From contig NZ_JACCFQ010000001.1 of the NCBI RefSeq assembly GCF_013410215.1, positions 2,728,001-2,792,000 on the forward strand: a stretch of DNA of 64,000 nt, written 5' to 3'. Positions 20,019-29,935 of this stretch are shown piece after piece. The first letter of the stretch is position 1; every line of letters begins with the position of its first letter. The notes below the pieces were generated by a model. The model saw only the letters and a list, made by a program, of their open reading frames with translations, was not told the DNA's origin and searched no databases. The position numbers and the translations under genes were made by a program. Source of the DNA: Nesterenkonia sandarakina. Its GTDB lineage: Bacteria; Actinomycetota; Actinomycetes; Actinomycetales; Micrococcaceae.

Positions 20019-20828
20019 TCAGTGGGCGTCAGCCTCGATGGAGCCCTGGATGTAGATCGCTGTCAGCAGGGCGAAGACGAAGGCCTGAAGGACCATCATC
20101 ACCAGCTCCAGGAAGTACAGCGGGATCGAGCCCACCAGGATCAGCGCGCCCAGGCCGTAGCCGTCCAGGCCGCCCTGCTGGGCCACGAGGAATTCGACGC
20201 CGGATCCGGCGAGCATCACGATGATGTGCCCGGCGAGCATCACAGCCATCAGTCGCAGCGAGTGCGTGAGCGGGCGGATGATGAAGTTCGAGAGGAACTC
20301 CAGGACCACCAGCAGCGGCAGCAGCCACTTCGGCACCCCGGAAGGGACCGTCATCAGCTTGATGAACTTCGGTCCGTGGGTCCTGAAGCCCAGCACGATC
20401 CAGGTGATCCAGATGATGCCGGCCAGCGCGTAGGCAGGCCCGGCGTGCGAGAAGGTCGGCAGCTGCAGCCCGGGGACCGCGCCGAAGATGTTGTTGACCA
20501 GGACGAAGAAGAAGACCGCGAAGAGCAGCGGGATCCAGCGGCGGAAGTGCTTCTCGCCGAGGATGTCGCGGCCCAGGGTGTGCCGGACGAAGCCGTAGCC
20601 GGACTCGGCGATGAACTGCGCGCGGGAGGGCACCAGGGACTGCTTCCGGATCGCCCACATGAAGAACCAGGAGATGACGATGACCGAGAGGATGACCATC
20701 AGCATGTTCTTGCCGAAGCCAGTCCCCCACTCCGCCATCCAGGGAAAGATCTCCGGAAGGTGCGTCTCAGAAATCGTGGGCGGCTGGAATCCACCTTCAT
20801 TGGTGGCCATGGGCGCAAGCGAATGCAA
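20019..20828 (-). CDS. atpB: F1Fo ATP synthase subunit a
   Basis: A 269-residue membrane subunit that forms the proton half-channels with the c ring. The key Arg lies in RPLTHSLRLMAVMLAGHI, and the C-terminal helix has LELVMMVLQAFVFALLTAIY. I select the TTG at 20828 because AGAGGA precedes it by 6 bases; the ATG at 20810 (MATNEGGF) has no ribosome site. First gene of the operon. Confidence 0.93.
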   Translation of the reverse strand: MHSLAPMATNEGGFQPPTISETHLPEIFPWMAEWGTGFGKNMLMVILSVIVISWFFMWAIRKQSLVPSRAQFIAESGYGFVRHTLGRDILGEKHFRRWIPLLFAVFFFVLVNNIFGAVPGLQLPTFSHAGPAYALAGIIWITWIVLGFRTHGPKFIKLMTVPSGVPKWLLPLLVVLEFLSNFIIRPLTHSLRLMAVMLAGHIIVMLAGSGVEFLVAQQGGLDGYGLGALILVGSIPLYFLELVMMVLQAFVFALLTAIYIQGSIEADAH

Positions 20829-21098
20829 CGCTGGTCCTCTCTGCGGTGTCCGTCAGTGGGTTCAAACCCCGGGCATCGGAAGCCGGATCAACTCCGTCTC
20901 GCCTTGTATGTGGACAGCCAGTCTGTTAAGAGACCTCCGAATGACCGTCCACGGGCAACTGCCCCGCGCAGGTGTTGGAAAACACAGAACTAGCGCGGGA
21001 AGTCACATAGAGCCTACCAGAACGAGGGCTTCGGCTCTGCCGCGCGACGTCGTCGACGGGCGTTCTGCTCGGCGCTGAGTCTGCCCTGCCGGGCTGGA
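20829..21098 (-). promoter_or_regulatory. Leader region of the ATP synthase operon, no gene seen
   Basis: The 270 bases between wecA and atpB contain no convincing reading frame; in mycobacteria a small atpI-like gene (Rv1303) occupies this place. AGAGGA lies before the TTG start of atpB. A TAGGCT box near 21014 could be a -10, but I see no matching -35. Confidence 0.4.
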
Positions 21099-22247
21099 TC
21101 AGTTCTTGAGTCGGTGCCGCAGGGCCCGCGACGCGGCGGCGCGGTTGACCCGCAGCGCGCGACGGCGCAGCCAGGGTCCCAGCGTGAGCACCAGCGCCGC
21201 CCCCAGGCTCAGCACCATGCCCAGAGCCACCAGCCACCAGTCCACGAAGTTGAACGAGACCGCTCCGAAGGCGAAGAGCGCCGACCAGAAGTAGAGCAGC
21301 AGCACCGCCTGGGGATGCGAGTAGCCGCCGTCGACCAGTTTGTGATGAAGGTGGCCCCGGTCGGGGCTGAAGGGCGAGGCGCCACGGGCGGTGCGCCGGG
21401 CCACTGCCAGGGCGAGGTCGAGCAGCGGAAGCAGCGTGACCGCCAGGGGCAGCAGGATCGGCATATATGCCGGGATGTTACGGAATCTGAAGCCCTCCGC
21501 GAGCTGGCCGACGTCGGCGGTCACTGCCAGCGCCCCGGCGGCCATGACCAGTCCCAGCAGCATCGCCCCGGTGTCGCCCATGATGATCTTCGAGGGGTAG
21601 AAGTTATGCGGCAGGAACCCCAGACAGGAGCCCACCAGCACGGCCATGAGCAGGGTCACCAGGTTCGAGGCGTCGAAGGCGTTGATCGAGAGCGTGAGCA
21701 GGTAGCTGTAGATGAAGAAGGCCGCCCCGCCCAGGGCCGCCACGCCGGCGGCGAGGCCATCCAGGCCGTCGATGAAGTTGAAGGCGTTGATGGTCAGCAC
21801 CACCACGAACACGGTCAGCATCGCTTGGACCAGCGGACCCCCGACCCCCAGCCAGCCCACCGGCATCACCTCCAGCTGGATCCCGTGCAGCACCAGGGTC
21901 ACGGCGGCGAAGACCTGGCCGCCCAGCTTGACCATCCAGGGGATGTCCCAGGCGTCGTCGGCCATGCCGACCACCAGGATCACCAGCATCGCGGCGAAGA
22001 CCCCGCGCACCGGGGTCAGGTCCGCGAAGATCCCTCCCAGGTAGGGAATCGTGGAGGCGGCCGCCAGTCCCACCACCATCCCCAGGAACATCGCGACTCC
22101 GCCCCAGCGCGGCTTGATCGCCTGGTGCACGTCGCGGTCCCGGATCGGGGTGTAGATGCCCAGTCGCAGGGCGACGATGCGCACCGCAGGGGTGAGCGCA
22201 TAGGTCACCACCATCGAGACGACCAGGACGGCCAGGAAATAGATCAT
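21099..22247 (-). CDS. wecA: Polyprenyl-phosphate N-acetylglucosaminyl/glycan-1-P transferase (MraY/WecA family)
   Basis: A 382-residue integral membrane enzyme of the WecA/TagO/MraY family. The metal and nucleotide sites are visible as MADDAWDIP (DDxxD-like), FNFIDGLDGLAAG (NxxxD) and RGHLHHKLVDGGYS (the HxH segment). It would load a sugar-1-phosphate onto decaprenyl or undecaprenyl phosphate for wall polymer assembly. In mycobacteria this position is held by rfe/wecA. Its start overlaps the YrdC stop (ATGA), so it is the last gene of the prfA-prmC-YrdC-wecA run. Confidence 0.9.
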   Translation of the reverse strand: MIYFLAVLVVSMVVTYALTPAVRIVALRLGIYTPIRDRDVHQAIKPRWGGVAMFLGMVVGLAAASTIPYLGGIFADLTPVRGVFAAMLVILVVGMADDAWDIPWMVKLGGQVFAAVTLVLHGIQLEVMPVGWLGVGGPLVQAMLTVFVVVLTINAFNFIDGLDGLAAGVAALGGAAFFIYSYLLTLSINAFDASNLVTLLMAVLVGSCLGFLPHNFYPSKIIMGDTGAMLLGLVMAAGALAVTADVGQLAEGFRFRNIPAYMPILLPLAVTLLPLLDLALAVARRTARGASPFSPDRGHLHHKLVDGGYSHPQAVLLLYFWSALFAFGAVSFNFVDWWLVALGMVLSLGAALVLTLGPWLRRRALRVNRAAASRALRHRLKN

Positions 22248-22921
22248 GAGTGGGCGTCGGGGGCCTCTGCCTCGGGCTCCACTGAAGGGACCACGGCCTG
22301 GACCTCGGCCAGCGGCAGGGCACCGGAGCGCACCACGCGGGCCGGGCTCACGGTGGCGTCGATGATGGTCGAGGCGGCACTGCTGGCGCGCTCCCCGGCG
22401 TCGAGATACACCGCGACGGACTCGGCGAGCATGCTCTGCGCCTCGGTCACATTCGTGGCCGCGGGCATCCCGGTGCGGTTGGCGGAGGACACCGCCAGCG
22501 GCCCGGTGGCGGAGAGCAGGTCCAGGGCGAGCTCATCGGCGGGCATGCGCAGCGCCACGGTGCCATGGGTCTCCCCCAGGTCCCAGTGCAGCGAGGGCTG
22601 AGCGTGCAGGATCAGGGTCATCGGGCCAGGCCAGAAGGCCTGGGCCAGTGCCCGCGCCTGCTCGGGCACGTCGATGGCCAGGGCGTCCATGACCTCAGGG
22701 CGTGCGATCAGCACCGGTGGCGGCATCGCGCGGCTGCGCCCCTTGGCGGCGAGCAGCACCGCGACGGCCTGCGGCGAGAAGGCGTCGGCGCCGATCCCAT
22801 AGACGGTGTCGGTGGGAAGGACCACGGTCTCCCCGCGGGAGAGTGCGTTCTGTGCCGCGGCGATGCCCTCGGCGCGGGAGGCGGGGTCCGTGCAGTCGAC
22901 TGTCTGGCTCACGCGCGCCAT
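22244..22921 (-). CDS. tsaC: L-threonylcarbamoyladenylate synthase (YrdC/Sua5)
   Basis: A 225-residue YrdC-domain protein. It shows the KRxxxS-like substrate region as LPTDTVYGIGADAFSP, then LLAAKGRSRAMPPPVLIARP, and SSANRTGMPAATNV. It makes threonylcarbamoyl-AMP from threonine, bicarbonate and ATP, the first step of t6A tRNA modification. It overlaps prmC by 13 bases and wecA by 4, so the genes are coupled. Position matches Rv1301 in mycobacteria. Confidence 0.93.
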   Translation of the reverse strand: MARVSQTVDCTDPASRAEGIAAAQNALSRGETVVLPTDTVYGIGADAFSPQAVAVLLAAKGRSRAMPPPVLIARPEVMDALAIDVPEQARALAQAFWPGPMTLILHAQPSLHWDLGETHGTVALRMPADELALDLLSATGPLAVSSANRTGMPAATNVTEAQSMLAESVAVYLDAGERASSAASTIIDATVSPARVVRSGALPLAEVQAVVPSVEPEAEAPDAHS

Positions 22922-23865
22922 TCTTCCACGACCGCGGCTGGATCCAGGTCAGCCACTGCGCTGGTGGCGCGGTCCCGGCCGGTGAGGTCCTGGTGCGTGC
23001 TGACCGCGGAGAGCCAGGGGTCGCGCCGGCAGTGCTCGGCCAGCGCGTCCGCCTGAGCCTCGGCGTGCTCCAGGATGAACCAGCCCCCCGGCTTCAGCAG
23101 CCGCTTGGCGGTCTCGATGACTGCGCGAGGCATGATCAGCCCGTCGTCTCCCCCGCCGTAGAGCGCGAGCTCGGGATCATGCACCCGGACCTCCGCCTCG
23201 CGCGGCACCATCCCGGCCGGGATGTACGGCGGGTTGGACACCACGACGTCGAAGCTGGCCTCCCAGTCCTCAGGCACCTCGCGCAGGTCCTGCTGATGCA
23301 GGGTGACCCCCAGCGGGTCCAGGTTGAGCTGCGCCCAGGCGGCGGCCTGCGGTGAGAGCTCCACCGCGTGGACCTCCGCGCTCGGGTGCTCCGCGGCGAT
23401 GGCCCCGGCCAGGGCGCCGGAGCCGGTGCCGAGATCGATCACGCGGGGCCGCCAGGACGCGGGACGCTGCGCGGCCATCCTGCCCAGCTGATCAAGGGCC
23501 GCCTGGGCCACCTGTTCGGTCTCTGGGCGCGGGATGAAGACCCCGGGCCCCACTCGCAGCTCCATGTGACGGAACGGGGCCAGTCCGGTGAGGTGCTGCA
23601 GCGGGATGCGCTCTGCGCGCTCGGCGATGAGCTCCGTGATCCGGTCGGCCTGCGAGGCGGGCACCGCGCTGCCGGCCAAGGTCATGGCAGCCAGGCGTCC
23701 GCGGGAGACCCCGAGCACGTGGGCGGTGAGGATCTCTGCGTCCACCCTGGGGCTGGGCACCCCTGCGGCATGCAGCCGCGCTGTCGCCTCGCTCAGCAGC
23801 TGATCGGCCTCCCGGGCTGCCGACTGGGCTGCCAGCTGGGCATCGGTGGGGTCGGGGGCGTGCAC
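22909..23865 (-). CDS. prmC: Peptide chain release factor N5-glutamine methyltransferase
   Basis: A 318-residue SAM-dependent methyltransferase. The SAM site is RVIDLGTGSGALAGAIAAE, and the catalytic NPPY is in VVSNPPYIPAGMVP. The N-terminal helical domain ends in IPLQHLTGLAPFRHMEL. It methylates the GGQ Gln of RF1 and RF2. Starts at GTG 23865, five bases after prfA. Confidence 0.95.
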   Translation of the reverse strand: MHAPDPTDAQLAAQSAAREADQLLSEATARLHAAGVPSPRVDAEILTAHVLGVSRGRLAAMTLAGSAVPASQADRITELIAERAERIPLQHLTGLAPFRHMELRVGPGVFIPRPETEQVAQAALDQLGRMAAQRPASWRPRVIDLGTGSGALAGAIAAEHPSAEVHAVELSPQAAAWAQLNLDPLGVTLHQQDLREVPEDWEASFDVVVSNPPYIPAGMVPREAEVRVHDPELALYGGGDDGLIMPRAVIETAKRLLKPGGWFILEHAEAQADALAEHCRRDPWLSAVSTHQDLTGRDRATSAVADLDPAAVVEEWRA

Positions 23866-23870
23866 CGGGC

Positions 23871-24977
23871 TCAGCCCTGGCTGTCGTTCAGCGCGGCGAG
23901 TCGCTCCTGCTCGTCGAGCTGGACGCAGGACTGGATCACGGCCTCCAGGTCACCGTTGATCACGGTGTCCAGGTTGTAGGCCTTATAGCCGGTGCGGTGA
24001 TCGGCGATCCGGTTCTCCGGGTAGTTATAGGTGCGAATCCGTTCGGAGCGGTCCATGGTGCGGACCTGGGACTTGCGCACCTGCGCGTTCTCGGCGTCGA
24101 TCTGTTCCTGCTGGTGCGCCAGGATGCGGGAGCGCAGCACGCGCATCGCGGCCTCGCGGTTCTGCAGCTGTGACTTCTCGTTCTGCATGGCCACCACGAT
24201 CCCGGTGGGCAGGTGGGTGATCCGGACCGCGGAGTCCGTGGTGTTCACGCTCTGTCCGCCCGGTCCGGAGGAGCGGTAGACATCGATCTTGAGGTCGTTC
24301 TGGTTCAGCTCCAGCTCCTCGGGCTCATCGACCTCGGGCAGCACCAGCACGCCGGCGGCGGAGGTGTGGATCCGGCCCTGGGACTCGGTCTCGGGCACGC
24401 GCTGCACCCGGTGCACTCCGCCTTCGAACTTCAGGTGGGCGTAGACCCCCTGGGCCGGGTCGTTGGTGGAGGACTTGATCGCCATCTGCACGTCCTTATA
24501 CCCACCCAGGTCTGAGGGCGTGGAGGAGATGATCTCGGTCTTCCATCCCTTGGACTCGGCGTAGCGGGTGTACATCCGCAGCAGGTCCCCGGCGAAGAGC
24601 GCCGCCTCATCGCCCCCGGCTCCGCCCTTGACCTCGATGATCGCGTTGCGGACATCGTTCTCATCGCGTGGGATCAGCATCCGCAGCAGCTTCGCCGCGG
24701 CCTCCTCGCGGGCGGCGGTGAGCTCAGGGATCTCCGCGGCGAACTCAGCGTCCTCCTGGGCGAGCTCCTGGGTGGTGGCCAGGTCCTCGCTGAGCTGCTT
24801 CCAGGTCTTATGCGCCTCGGCGACGCCGTTGAGCTGCGCGTAGCGGCGTCCCAGCCGACGGGCCAGGGACTGGTCGGCGTGGACCGCGGGGTCGGCGAGC
24901 TGTTCCTGGAGCTCGGCGTGCTCAGCGAGCAGCGTCGAGACGGAGTCGAACATCCTGGCGTTGATCTCTTCGCTCAT
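23871..24977 (-). CDS. prfA: Peptide chain release factor 1
   Basis: A 368-residue class I release factor. The GGQ motif lies in [20 protein letters not shown] (about residue 243). The region [20 protein letters not shown] is standard for RF1, whose PxT-type loop reads UAA and UAG. Start ATG 24977 has an AAAGAGA upstream. Together with prmC it forms the usual translation-termination pair. Confidence 0.96.
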   Translation of the reverse strand: MSEEINARMFDSVSTLLAEHAELQEQLADPAVHADQSLARRLGRRYAQLNGVAEAHKTWKQLSEDLATTQELAQEDAEFAAEIPELTAAREEAAAKLLRMLIPRDENDVRNAIIEVKGGAGGDEAALFAGDLLRMYTRYAESKGWKTEIISSTPSDLGGYKDVQMAIKSSTNDPAQGVYAHLKFEGGVHRVQRVPETESQGRIHTSAAGVLVLPEVDEPEELELNQNDLKIDVYRSSGPGGQSVNTTDSAVRITHLPTGIVVAMQNEKSQLQNREAAMRVLRSRILAHQQEQIDAENAQVRKSQVRTMDRSERIRTYNYPENRIADHRTGYKAYNLDTVINGDLEAVIQSCVQLDEQERLAALNDSQG

Positions 24978-25047
24978 GACTGGCTTCTCTTTCGTTTCCG
25001 TGGCTGATGCGCGGACGCACTGCTGGCAGATCGGGCTGGTACAGGCG

Positions 25048-25083
25048 AAGCCCGGGGTGAGCAGATGCTCTCCCCGGGCTTCA
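25048..25083 (-). terminator. Hairpin terminator after rho
   Basis: Arms GAAGCCCGGGG (25048-25058) and CCCCGGGCTTC (25073-25083), with an inner GAGCA/TGCTC pairing, form a nearly continuous stem with a tiny loop. It begins 13 bases after the rho stop codon. It separates rho from prfA, where rpmE is found in mycobacteria. Confidence 0.75.
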
Positions 25084-25096
25084 GCTTCTGAGGTGG

Positions 25097-27289
25097 CTAG
25101 TTGCCCTTGTCTCCGAGCGTGGTCTTGGACGCGAGCATCAGGAACTCAGCGTTTGACTGGGTCTCCTTGAGCTTGTTGATCAGCAGCTCGAGACCCTGTT
25201 CCTGCTCGAGTCCTGAGAGCACCCGGCGCAGCTTCCACATGATCTTGACCTCCTCGGGCGAGAGCAGGTTCTCTTCACGACGGGTGGAGGACTCGTTCAC
25301 GTTCACGGCCGGGAAGATCCGCTTGTCCGCCAGACGGCGGGACAGACGCAGCTCCATGTTGCCGGTTCCCTTGAACTCCTCGAAGATGACCTCATCCATC
25401 TTGGACCCGGTCTCCACCAGCGCGGTGGCCAGGATGGTCAGCGAGCCGCCGTTCTCGATGTTGCGCGCCGCGCCGAAGAACCGCTTCGGCGGGTAGAGCG
25501 CATTGGCATCGACACCGCCGGAGAGGATCCGACCGGAGGCCGGTGCCGCGGTGTTGTAGGCGCGGCCGAGCCGGGTCATGGAGTCCAGCAGGACGACGAC
25601 GTCCTTGCCCAGTTCCACGAGTCGCTTGGCACGTTCGATCGCCAGTTCCGCGACGGTGGTGTGGTCCTCCGCCGGACGGTCGAAGGTCGAGGCGATGACT
25701 TCGCCGTCGACCGTGCGCTGCATGTCGGTGACCTCTTCGGGCCGCTCGTCGACCAGGACCATCATGAGGTGGACCTCAGGGTTGTTCATCTTGATCGCGC
25801 TGGCCAGCGCCTGCAGGATGATGGTCTTGCCAGCCTTCGGCGGGGAGACGATCAGGCCGCGCTGGCCCTTGCCGATCGGGGCGATCAGGTCGATCACCCG
25901 GGGGGCGATGTTCTTCGCGTCCCCCTCCAGGCGCAGACGATCCTGTGGGTAGAGCGGGACCAGCTTGCTGAACTCCACACGGTCGGTGTTGGACTCGGGC
26001 GGGCGCCCGTTGACCGCATCCAGCTTGACCAGCGCGTTGAACTTCGCGCGCTTCTGCGGGTTCTCCCCCTCGCGGGGGGCCCGGATGTGCCCGTGCACCG
26101 CGTCGCCCTTGCGCAGATTGTGCCGCTTGACCTGTGCCAGGGACACATAGACATCGTTGGGTCCGGAGAGGTAACCCGAGGTGCGCACGAAGGCGTAGTT
26201 GTCGAGCACATCCAGGATCCCGGCCACCGGGACCAAGACGTCATCCTCGGTGATCTCGGTGTCATCGACCTCGGGATCGCGGCCGCGACGGCGGTTGTTC
26301 CGATCACCGCGATCGTTGCGGTCATTGCGATCATTCCGGTCGTTGCGGTTGCGACTGCGCCGGTTCCGGCGTTCCTCGTCGCGTCCGCCGTCGTTGCGGT
26401 TGTTCTCACGCCCGCCGTCGTTGCGGTTGTCGCCGCGACCACCGTCGTTGCGATTGTCGCCGCGACCACCGTCGTTGCGATTGTCGCCGCGACCACCGTC
26501 GTTGCGGTTGTTCTCACGCCCGCCGTCGTTGCGGTTGTTGCCGCGTCCGCCGTCGTTGCGGTTGTTCTCGCGGTTGCGGCGGTTCCGACCTTCCCCGTCG
26601 TTGCGCTGGCCGTTGTCCTGGGCCTGATCCTGCTCCTCGGAGCGGGAAGACGAGTTCGAGGTCTGCGCGTCACTCTGCGCGGCGTCCTGCTGCTGGCCCG
26701 AGTTCTCGTCCCGGTTGCGATTGCGGCGGTTGCGGTTGCGTCCGCGCGGCTGGGATTCGGCAGCGTCGTCGCTGCCCTCGGTGTTCTGCTGCTCTGACCG
26801 GCGGTCGTTGCCGTTGCGGTCGTTGCTGCTGCGCTCGTTGCCCTCCTGGGGCCCGTTCTCGCGGGGGCTCTCGCCGCCCTGCGCGCTGGCAGCGCCGTTG
26901 GCGCTGGCGCCGTTGTCCTCGGCGGCGGTGTCAGCGGCCTTGGGATCGGCCTTGGAGCGGCGGCGACTCGGGCGCTTCGGGGCGGTCTCGTCGGTGGCGG
27001 CGTCCTGGTTCCCGTCCTTGGCGGCCTCGTTCTGGCCACCGGAGGTCTTCGCCTGGTCCTGCTTCTTCTCTCGCTCGGCGACGGCGCCGCCGCGCTGATG
27101 CGAGGAGATGGCATCCACCAGTGCGGATTTGCGCATCCGGGAGCTTCCAGTGATGCCCAGCTGCGAGGCAAGCGCCTGCAGCTGTGCGAGCTTCAGACCG
27201 GCAAGCCCGGAGCTCTTGGCCTCGGGTGCAGCAGACTCGGCCTTCTCGGGGCTCTGAGTCGCAGTGGTCTCAGCGGTGGTTTCTGTCAC
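25097..27289 (-). CDS. rho: Transcription termination factor Rho with long disordered insert
   Basis: A 730-residue Rho, much longer than the 419 residues of E. coli. The N-terminal helical bundle ([19 protein letters not shown]) is followed by about 280 residues of Asn/Arg/Asp/Gly-rich disordered sequence, with seven 9-residue repeats near residues 239-301. The RNA-binding OSB domain starts around residue 345 ([19 protein letters not shown]). The ATPase core has [17 protein letters not shown], the Walker B region [16 protein letters not shown], and the R-loop region. Starts at GTG 27289 with a moderate AAGGAA. Long inserts are typical of Actinobacteria and add RNA binding. Confidence 0.95.
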   Translation of the reverse strand: MTETTAETTATQSPEKAESAAPEAKSSGLAGLKLAQLQALASQLGITGSSRMRKSALVDAISSHQRGGAVAEREKKQDQAKTSGGQNEAAKDGNQDAATDETAPKRPSRRRSKADPKAADTAAEDNGASANGAASAQGGESPRENGPQEGNERSSNDRNGNDRRSEQQNTEGSDDAAESQPRGRNRNRRNRNRDENSGQQQDAAQSDAQTSNSSSRSEEQDQAQDNGQRNDGEGRNRRNRENNRNDGGRGNNRNDGGRENNRNDGGRGDNRNDGGRGDNRNDGGRGDNRNDGGRENNRNDGGRDEERRNRRSRNRNDRNDRNDRNDRGDRNNRRRGRDPEVDDTEITEDDVLVPVAGILDVLDNYAFVRTSGYLSGPNDVYVSLAQVKRHNLRKGDAVHGHIRAPREGENPQKRAKFNALVKLDAVNGRPPESNTDRVEFSKLVPLYPQDRLRLEGDAKNIAPRVIDLIAPIGKGQRGLIVSPPKAGKTIILQALASAIKMNNPEVHLMMVLVDERPEEVTDMQRTVDGEVIASTFDRPAEDHTTVAELAIERAKRLVELGKDVVVLLDSMTRLGRAYNTAAPASGRILSGGVDANALYPPKRFFGAARNIENGGSLTILATALVETGSKMDEVIFEEFKGTGNMELRLSRRLADKRIFPAVNVNESSTRREENLLSPEEVKIMWKLRRVLSGLEQEQGLELLINKLKETQSNAEFLMLASKTTLGDKGN
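26385..26573 (-). repeat. Seven tandem 27-bp repeats inside rho
   Basis: A 27-base unit repeats seven times in frame and encodes 9-residue units of the type [18 protein letters not shown] or RGNNRNDGG. Unit starts are 27 bases apart (for example 26385, 26412). Differences are mainly at the GD/GN/EN positions. Confidence 0.85.
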
Positions 27290-27599
27290 GAAGGTTCCTT
27301 CCCCCTCGTCAGGCAGGCCCGGCGGATGCGCCGACCTGCGATGTCTTCAACGGAGCGTCAGAAGTCCGTTGGCTTATTTCAGTTTCTTCCGCGCGTACAG
27401 CGTTGGGGAGGCTTCTTGCGCGGTCCTCATCCCCGGCGGGGAGTGGGATCATCGCGAGACTCTGCTCAACCGCTCCGATGGAGGGTCGGCAACGTCCAGC
27501 GCGCTCAGGAATACAGCGCAACGTGCGCGAAGGAACATCGCGGTGATCTCTTCGGGGCCAGCTCAGTGGTCCGGTGGAGTGAGCGTGTCGAGCACGCCA
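27290..27599 (-). other. Rho leader / thrB-rho intergenic region, no gene seen
   Basis: 310 bases between thrB and rho hold no convincing reading frame; short frames use atypical codons. It would form the 5' leader of rho if rho has its own promoter. I cannot place a clear -10/-35 pair. An AAGGAA lies 5 bases before the rho GTG. Confidence 0.4.
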
Positions 27600-28712
27600 T
27601 CAACGCCGATGTTTTTCCACTGTAGCACCAGTGTCCGCGATCGGCAGGATCGACGGGGTGAAGAAACGGCCCAGCTCGTCGGGTCCGCCCAGGGCTGAAA
27701 TCTGTTCCGCCGCGGCGCTGGCCTGGGCCTCGGATTCCGTGAGCACCAGCACCGAGGGGCCTGCCCCGGAGATCACCGCAGCGAACCCTGCCGCACGGAG
27801 TCCATCCACCAGCGCCATCGACGCCGGGAAGGCGGGACGGCGCTGCTCCTGGTGAAGGGCATCCTCGGTGGCTTCGAGCAGCAGCTGCGGGGCAGTGGTC
27901 AGGGCGTGGACCAACAGCCCGGCGCGGGCCGAGTTGCGTGCCGCATCGGCGTGGGCGACTTCGGCGGGAAGCAGATCCCGTGCCACCTGCGTGGACTGCT
28001 CAAAGTTCGGCACGGCCACCACGGTGCGCAGCTGCGGATGTGCCCGCAGCGGGGCGGTCTTGAAGCTCGCGGCGCCGCTGGCGGCATCCGGCGTCGCCGC
28101 AGGGCTGGCCTGCCAGGAGATCGCCACTCCCCCGCGCAGCGCCGGGACATAGTTGTCCGGATGGCCTTCGATCCGGGATCCGATCTGCAGCTGTTCATCG
28201 GCGCTGAGCCCCTCAGGCAGCAGAGCATCTGCGGTGATCACCGCGGAGGCCACTGCGGCGGCGGAGGATCCGAGCCCACGACTGTGCGGGATGTTGTTCA
28301 CCGCGTGGACGGTGAGGTCCGGGAGGCTGAAGCCCTTGGCGTTGAGGATCTTCTCCACCAGGCTGACCACCAGGTGTGAGGCGTCGCGGGGCAGCGTCGC
28401 GGACCCCTCGCCGTCCACGCTGATCTCGACCTGCGCGGTGTCGGCTGCGCGCGGGGCGGCGTGGACGGTGATCTCGTCGAACAGGCTCAGCGCCAGACCC
28501 ATGCTGTCGTACCCCGGCCCGAGGTTCGCCGAGGTCGCGGGCACCCTGAGGTGGAAGGACACCGGCCCGGCCAGCGGCTCCCGCAGCTGGGGCGCCGGGT
28601 GACCGGTCCCCGGGCCAGGTGCCGCGGCCGGGGGCGTCTTGGCCGAGGGGGCCACCGCCTGTTCGGGCGCCAGGCCCTGTCCGAGCTTGTGCATGCTGGG
28701 CTGCCGGCTCAT
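27600..28712 (-). CDS. thrB: Homoserine kinase
   Basis: A 370-residue GHMP kinase. The core begins near residue 50 with VSFHLRVPATSANLGPGYDS; the ATP-binding GHMP motif is IPHSRGLGSSAAAVASAVI (about residue 147). It phosphorylates homoserine for threonine synthase. The first 50 residues are low-complexity Ala/Pro/Gly and may start further in (ATG 28694). It follows thrC by 4 bases on the same strand, so the hom-thrC-thrB order is complete. Confidence 0.93.
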   Translation of the reverse strand: MSRQPSMHKLGQGLAPEQAVAPSAKTPPAAAPGPGTGHPAPQLREPLAGPVSFHLRVPATSANLGPGYDSMGLALSLFDEITVHAAPRAADTAQVEISVDGEGSATLPRDASHLVVSLVEKILNAKGFSLPDLTVHAVNNIPHSRGLGSSAAAVASAVITADALLPEGLSADEQLQIGSRIEGHPDNYVPALRGGVAISWQASPAATPDAASGAASFKTAPLRAHPQLRTVVAVPNFEQSTQVARDLLPAEVAHADAARNSARAGLLVHALTTAPQLLLEATEDALHQEQRRPAFPASMALVDGLRAAGFAAVISGAGPSVLVLTESEAQASAAAEQISALGGPDELGRFFTPSILPIADTGATVEKHRR

Positions 28713-28716
28713 CGGA

Positions 28717-29826
28717 TCAGAGCCCCAGCTGCCGTGCCACGGTCTCCACGTCCTGCGGGACCATGGTGGGGGTGACGTCGGAGCCGTCGGCGTTCTTCAG
28801 CGCCCAGTCCGGGTCCTTCAGGCCGTGTCCGGTCACCGTGATCACGATGGTCTTCTCCGCCGGGACCTCACCGGCGGAGTGCTTCTTGATCAGGCCAGCG
28901 ACCCCGGCCGCCGAGGCGGGCTCCACGAAGACGCCCTCCTTGGAGGAGAGCCAGCGGTGTGCGGCGAGGATCTCTTCATCGGTCACCGACTCGATGACCC
29001 CGCTCGACTGGTCCCGTGCGGCCTCGGCCTTCTCCCAGGAGGCGGGATTGCCGATCCGGATGGCGGTGGCGACGGTCTCCGGCTCGGTCACCGGGTGGCC
29101 CATGACGATGGGGGCCGCACCCTCGGCCTGGAAGCCCCACATGATCGGGGTCCGGGTGGCGACCGCGGCCAGCGGGGCGCCGGTCCCGCCGTCGCGGGGG
29201 TTGGTCCAGGGCTGGGAGTATTCCTGGTAGCCCTTCCAATAAGCAGTGATGTTGCCAGCATTGCCCACCGGGAGCATGTGATAGTCCGGGGCGTCCCCGA
29301 GCGCGTCGACCACCTCGAAGGCTCCGGTCTTCTGGCCCTCGATCCGAGCCGGGTTCACCGAGTTGACCAGGAACACCGGGTAGTTCTCTGAGAGCTTGCG
29401 GGCAATGTCGAGGCACCCGTCGAAGTTGCCGTCCACCTGGATCAGCTCCGCCCCATGGGCCACGGCCTGGGAGAGCTTGCCCATCGCGATCTTCCCCGCG
29501 GGCACCAGCACCGCGCAGGTCAGCCCGGCCGCAGTGGCGTAGGCGGCAGCCGAGGCAGAGGTGTTTCCGGTGGAGGCGCAGACCACGGCCTTGGCACCCT
29601 CGGCCACGGCGGCGGTGATCGCCATGGTCATCCCGCGGTCCTTGAAGGACCCTGTGGGGTTCATCCCCTCGACCTTGAGGTAGACCGTGCCGGAGACCAG
29701 CTCCGAGAGCGCCGGGGCGTGGACCAGCGGCGTTCCGCCCTCGCCCAGGGTGATCACCTCGGTGGTCTCATCCACGGGAAGTCGGTCTGCATACTCGCGG
29801 ATGACTCCGCGCCATTGGTGCGCCAC
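28717..29826 (-). CDS. thrC: Threonine synthase
   Basis: A 369-residue PLP enzyme. The PLP lysine lies in [16 protein letters not shown] and the phosphate-binding loop is [16 protein letters not shown] place the start at GTG 29826 ([12 protein letters not shown]) because AAGGAG precedes it; the ATG at 29844 contains that ribosome site. It converts O-phosphohomoserine to threonine. Between hom and thrB. Confidence 0.95.
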   Translation of the reverse strand: MAHQWRGVIREYADRLPVDETTEVITLGEGGTPLVHAPALSELVSGTVYLKVEGMNPTGSFKDRGMTMAITAAVAEGAKAVVCASTGNTSASAAAYATAAGLTCAVLVPAGKIAMGKLSQAVAHGAELIQVDGNFDGCLDIARKLSENYPVFLVNSVNPARIEGQKTGAFEVVDALGDAPDYHMLPVGNAGNITAYWKGYQEYSQPWTNPRDGGTGAPLAAVATRTPIMWGFQAEGAAPIVMGHPVTEPETVATAIRIGNPASWEKAEAARDQSSGVIESVTDEEILAAHRWLSSKEGVFVEPASAAGVAGLIKKHSAGEVPAEKTIVITVTGHGLKDPDWALKNADGSDVTPTMVPQDVETVARQLGL

Positions 29827-29935
29827 GAGTGGGTGCTCCTTCATCGTCGTGCTGGTGGGGTCTGATCGGGTGCGGCCGTGCCGTGAGGTGCTGCCGCCCT
29901 GCGGGTCGCTGCTCTGCGGGTCGCTGTCCGCGGGG

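Noticed and set aside
20926-21237. 103-residue frame in the wecA-atpB gap as a candidate atpI-like gene
   Set aside because: It has no membrane spans and overlaps the wecA 3' end; residues are Pro/Arg/Ser-rich.
26385-26573. Regular 27-bp repeats as a CRISPR array
   Set aside because: There are no unique spacers; the repeats are contiguous and in frame with rho.
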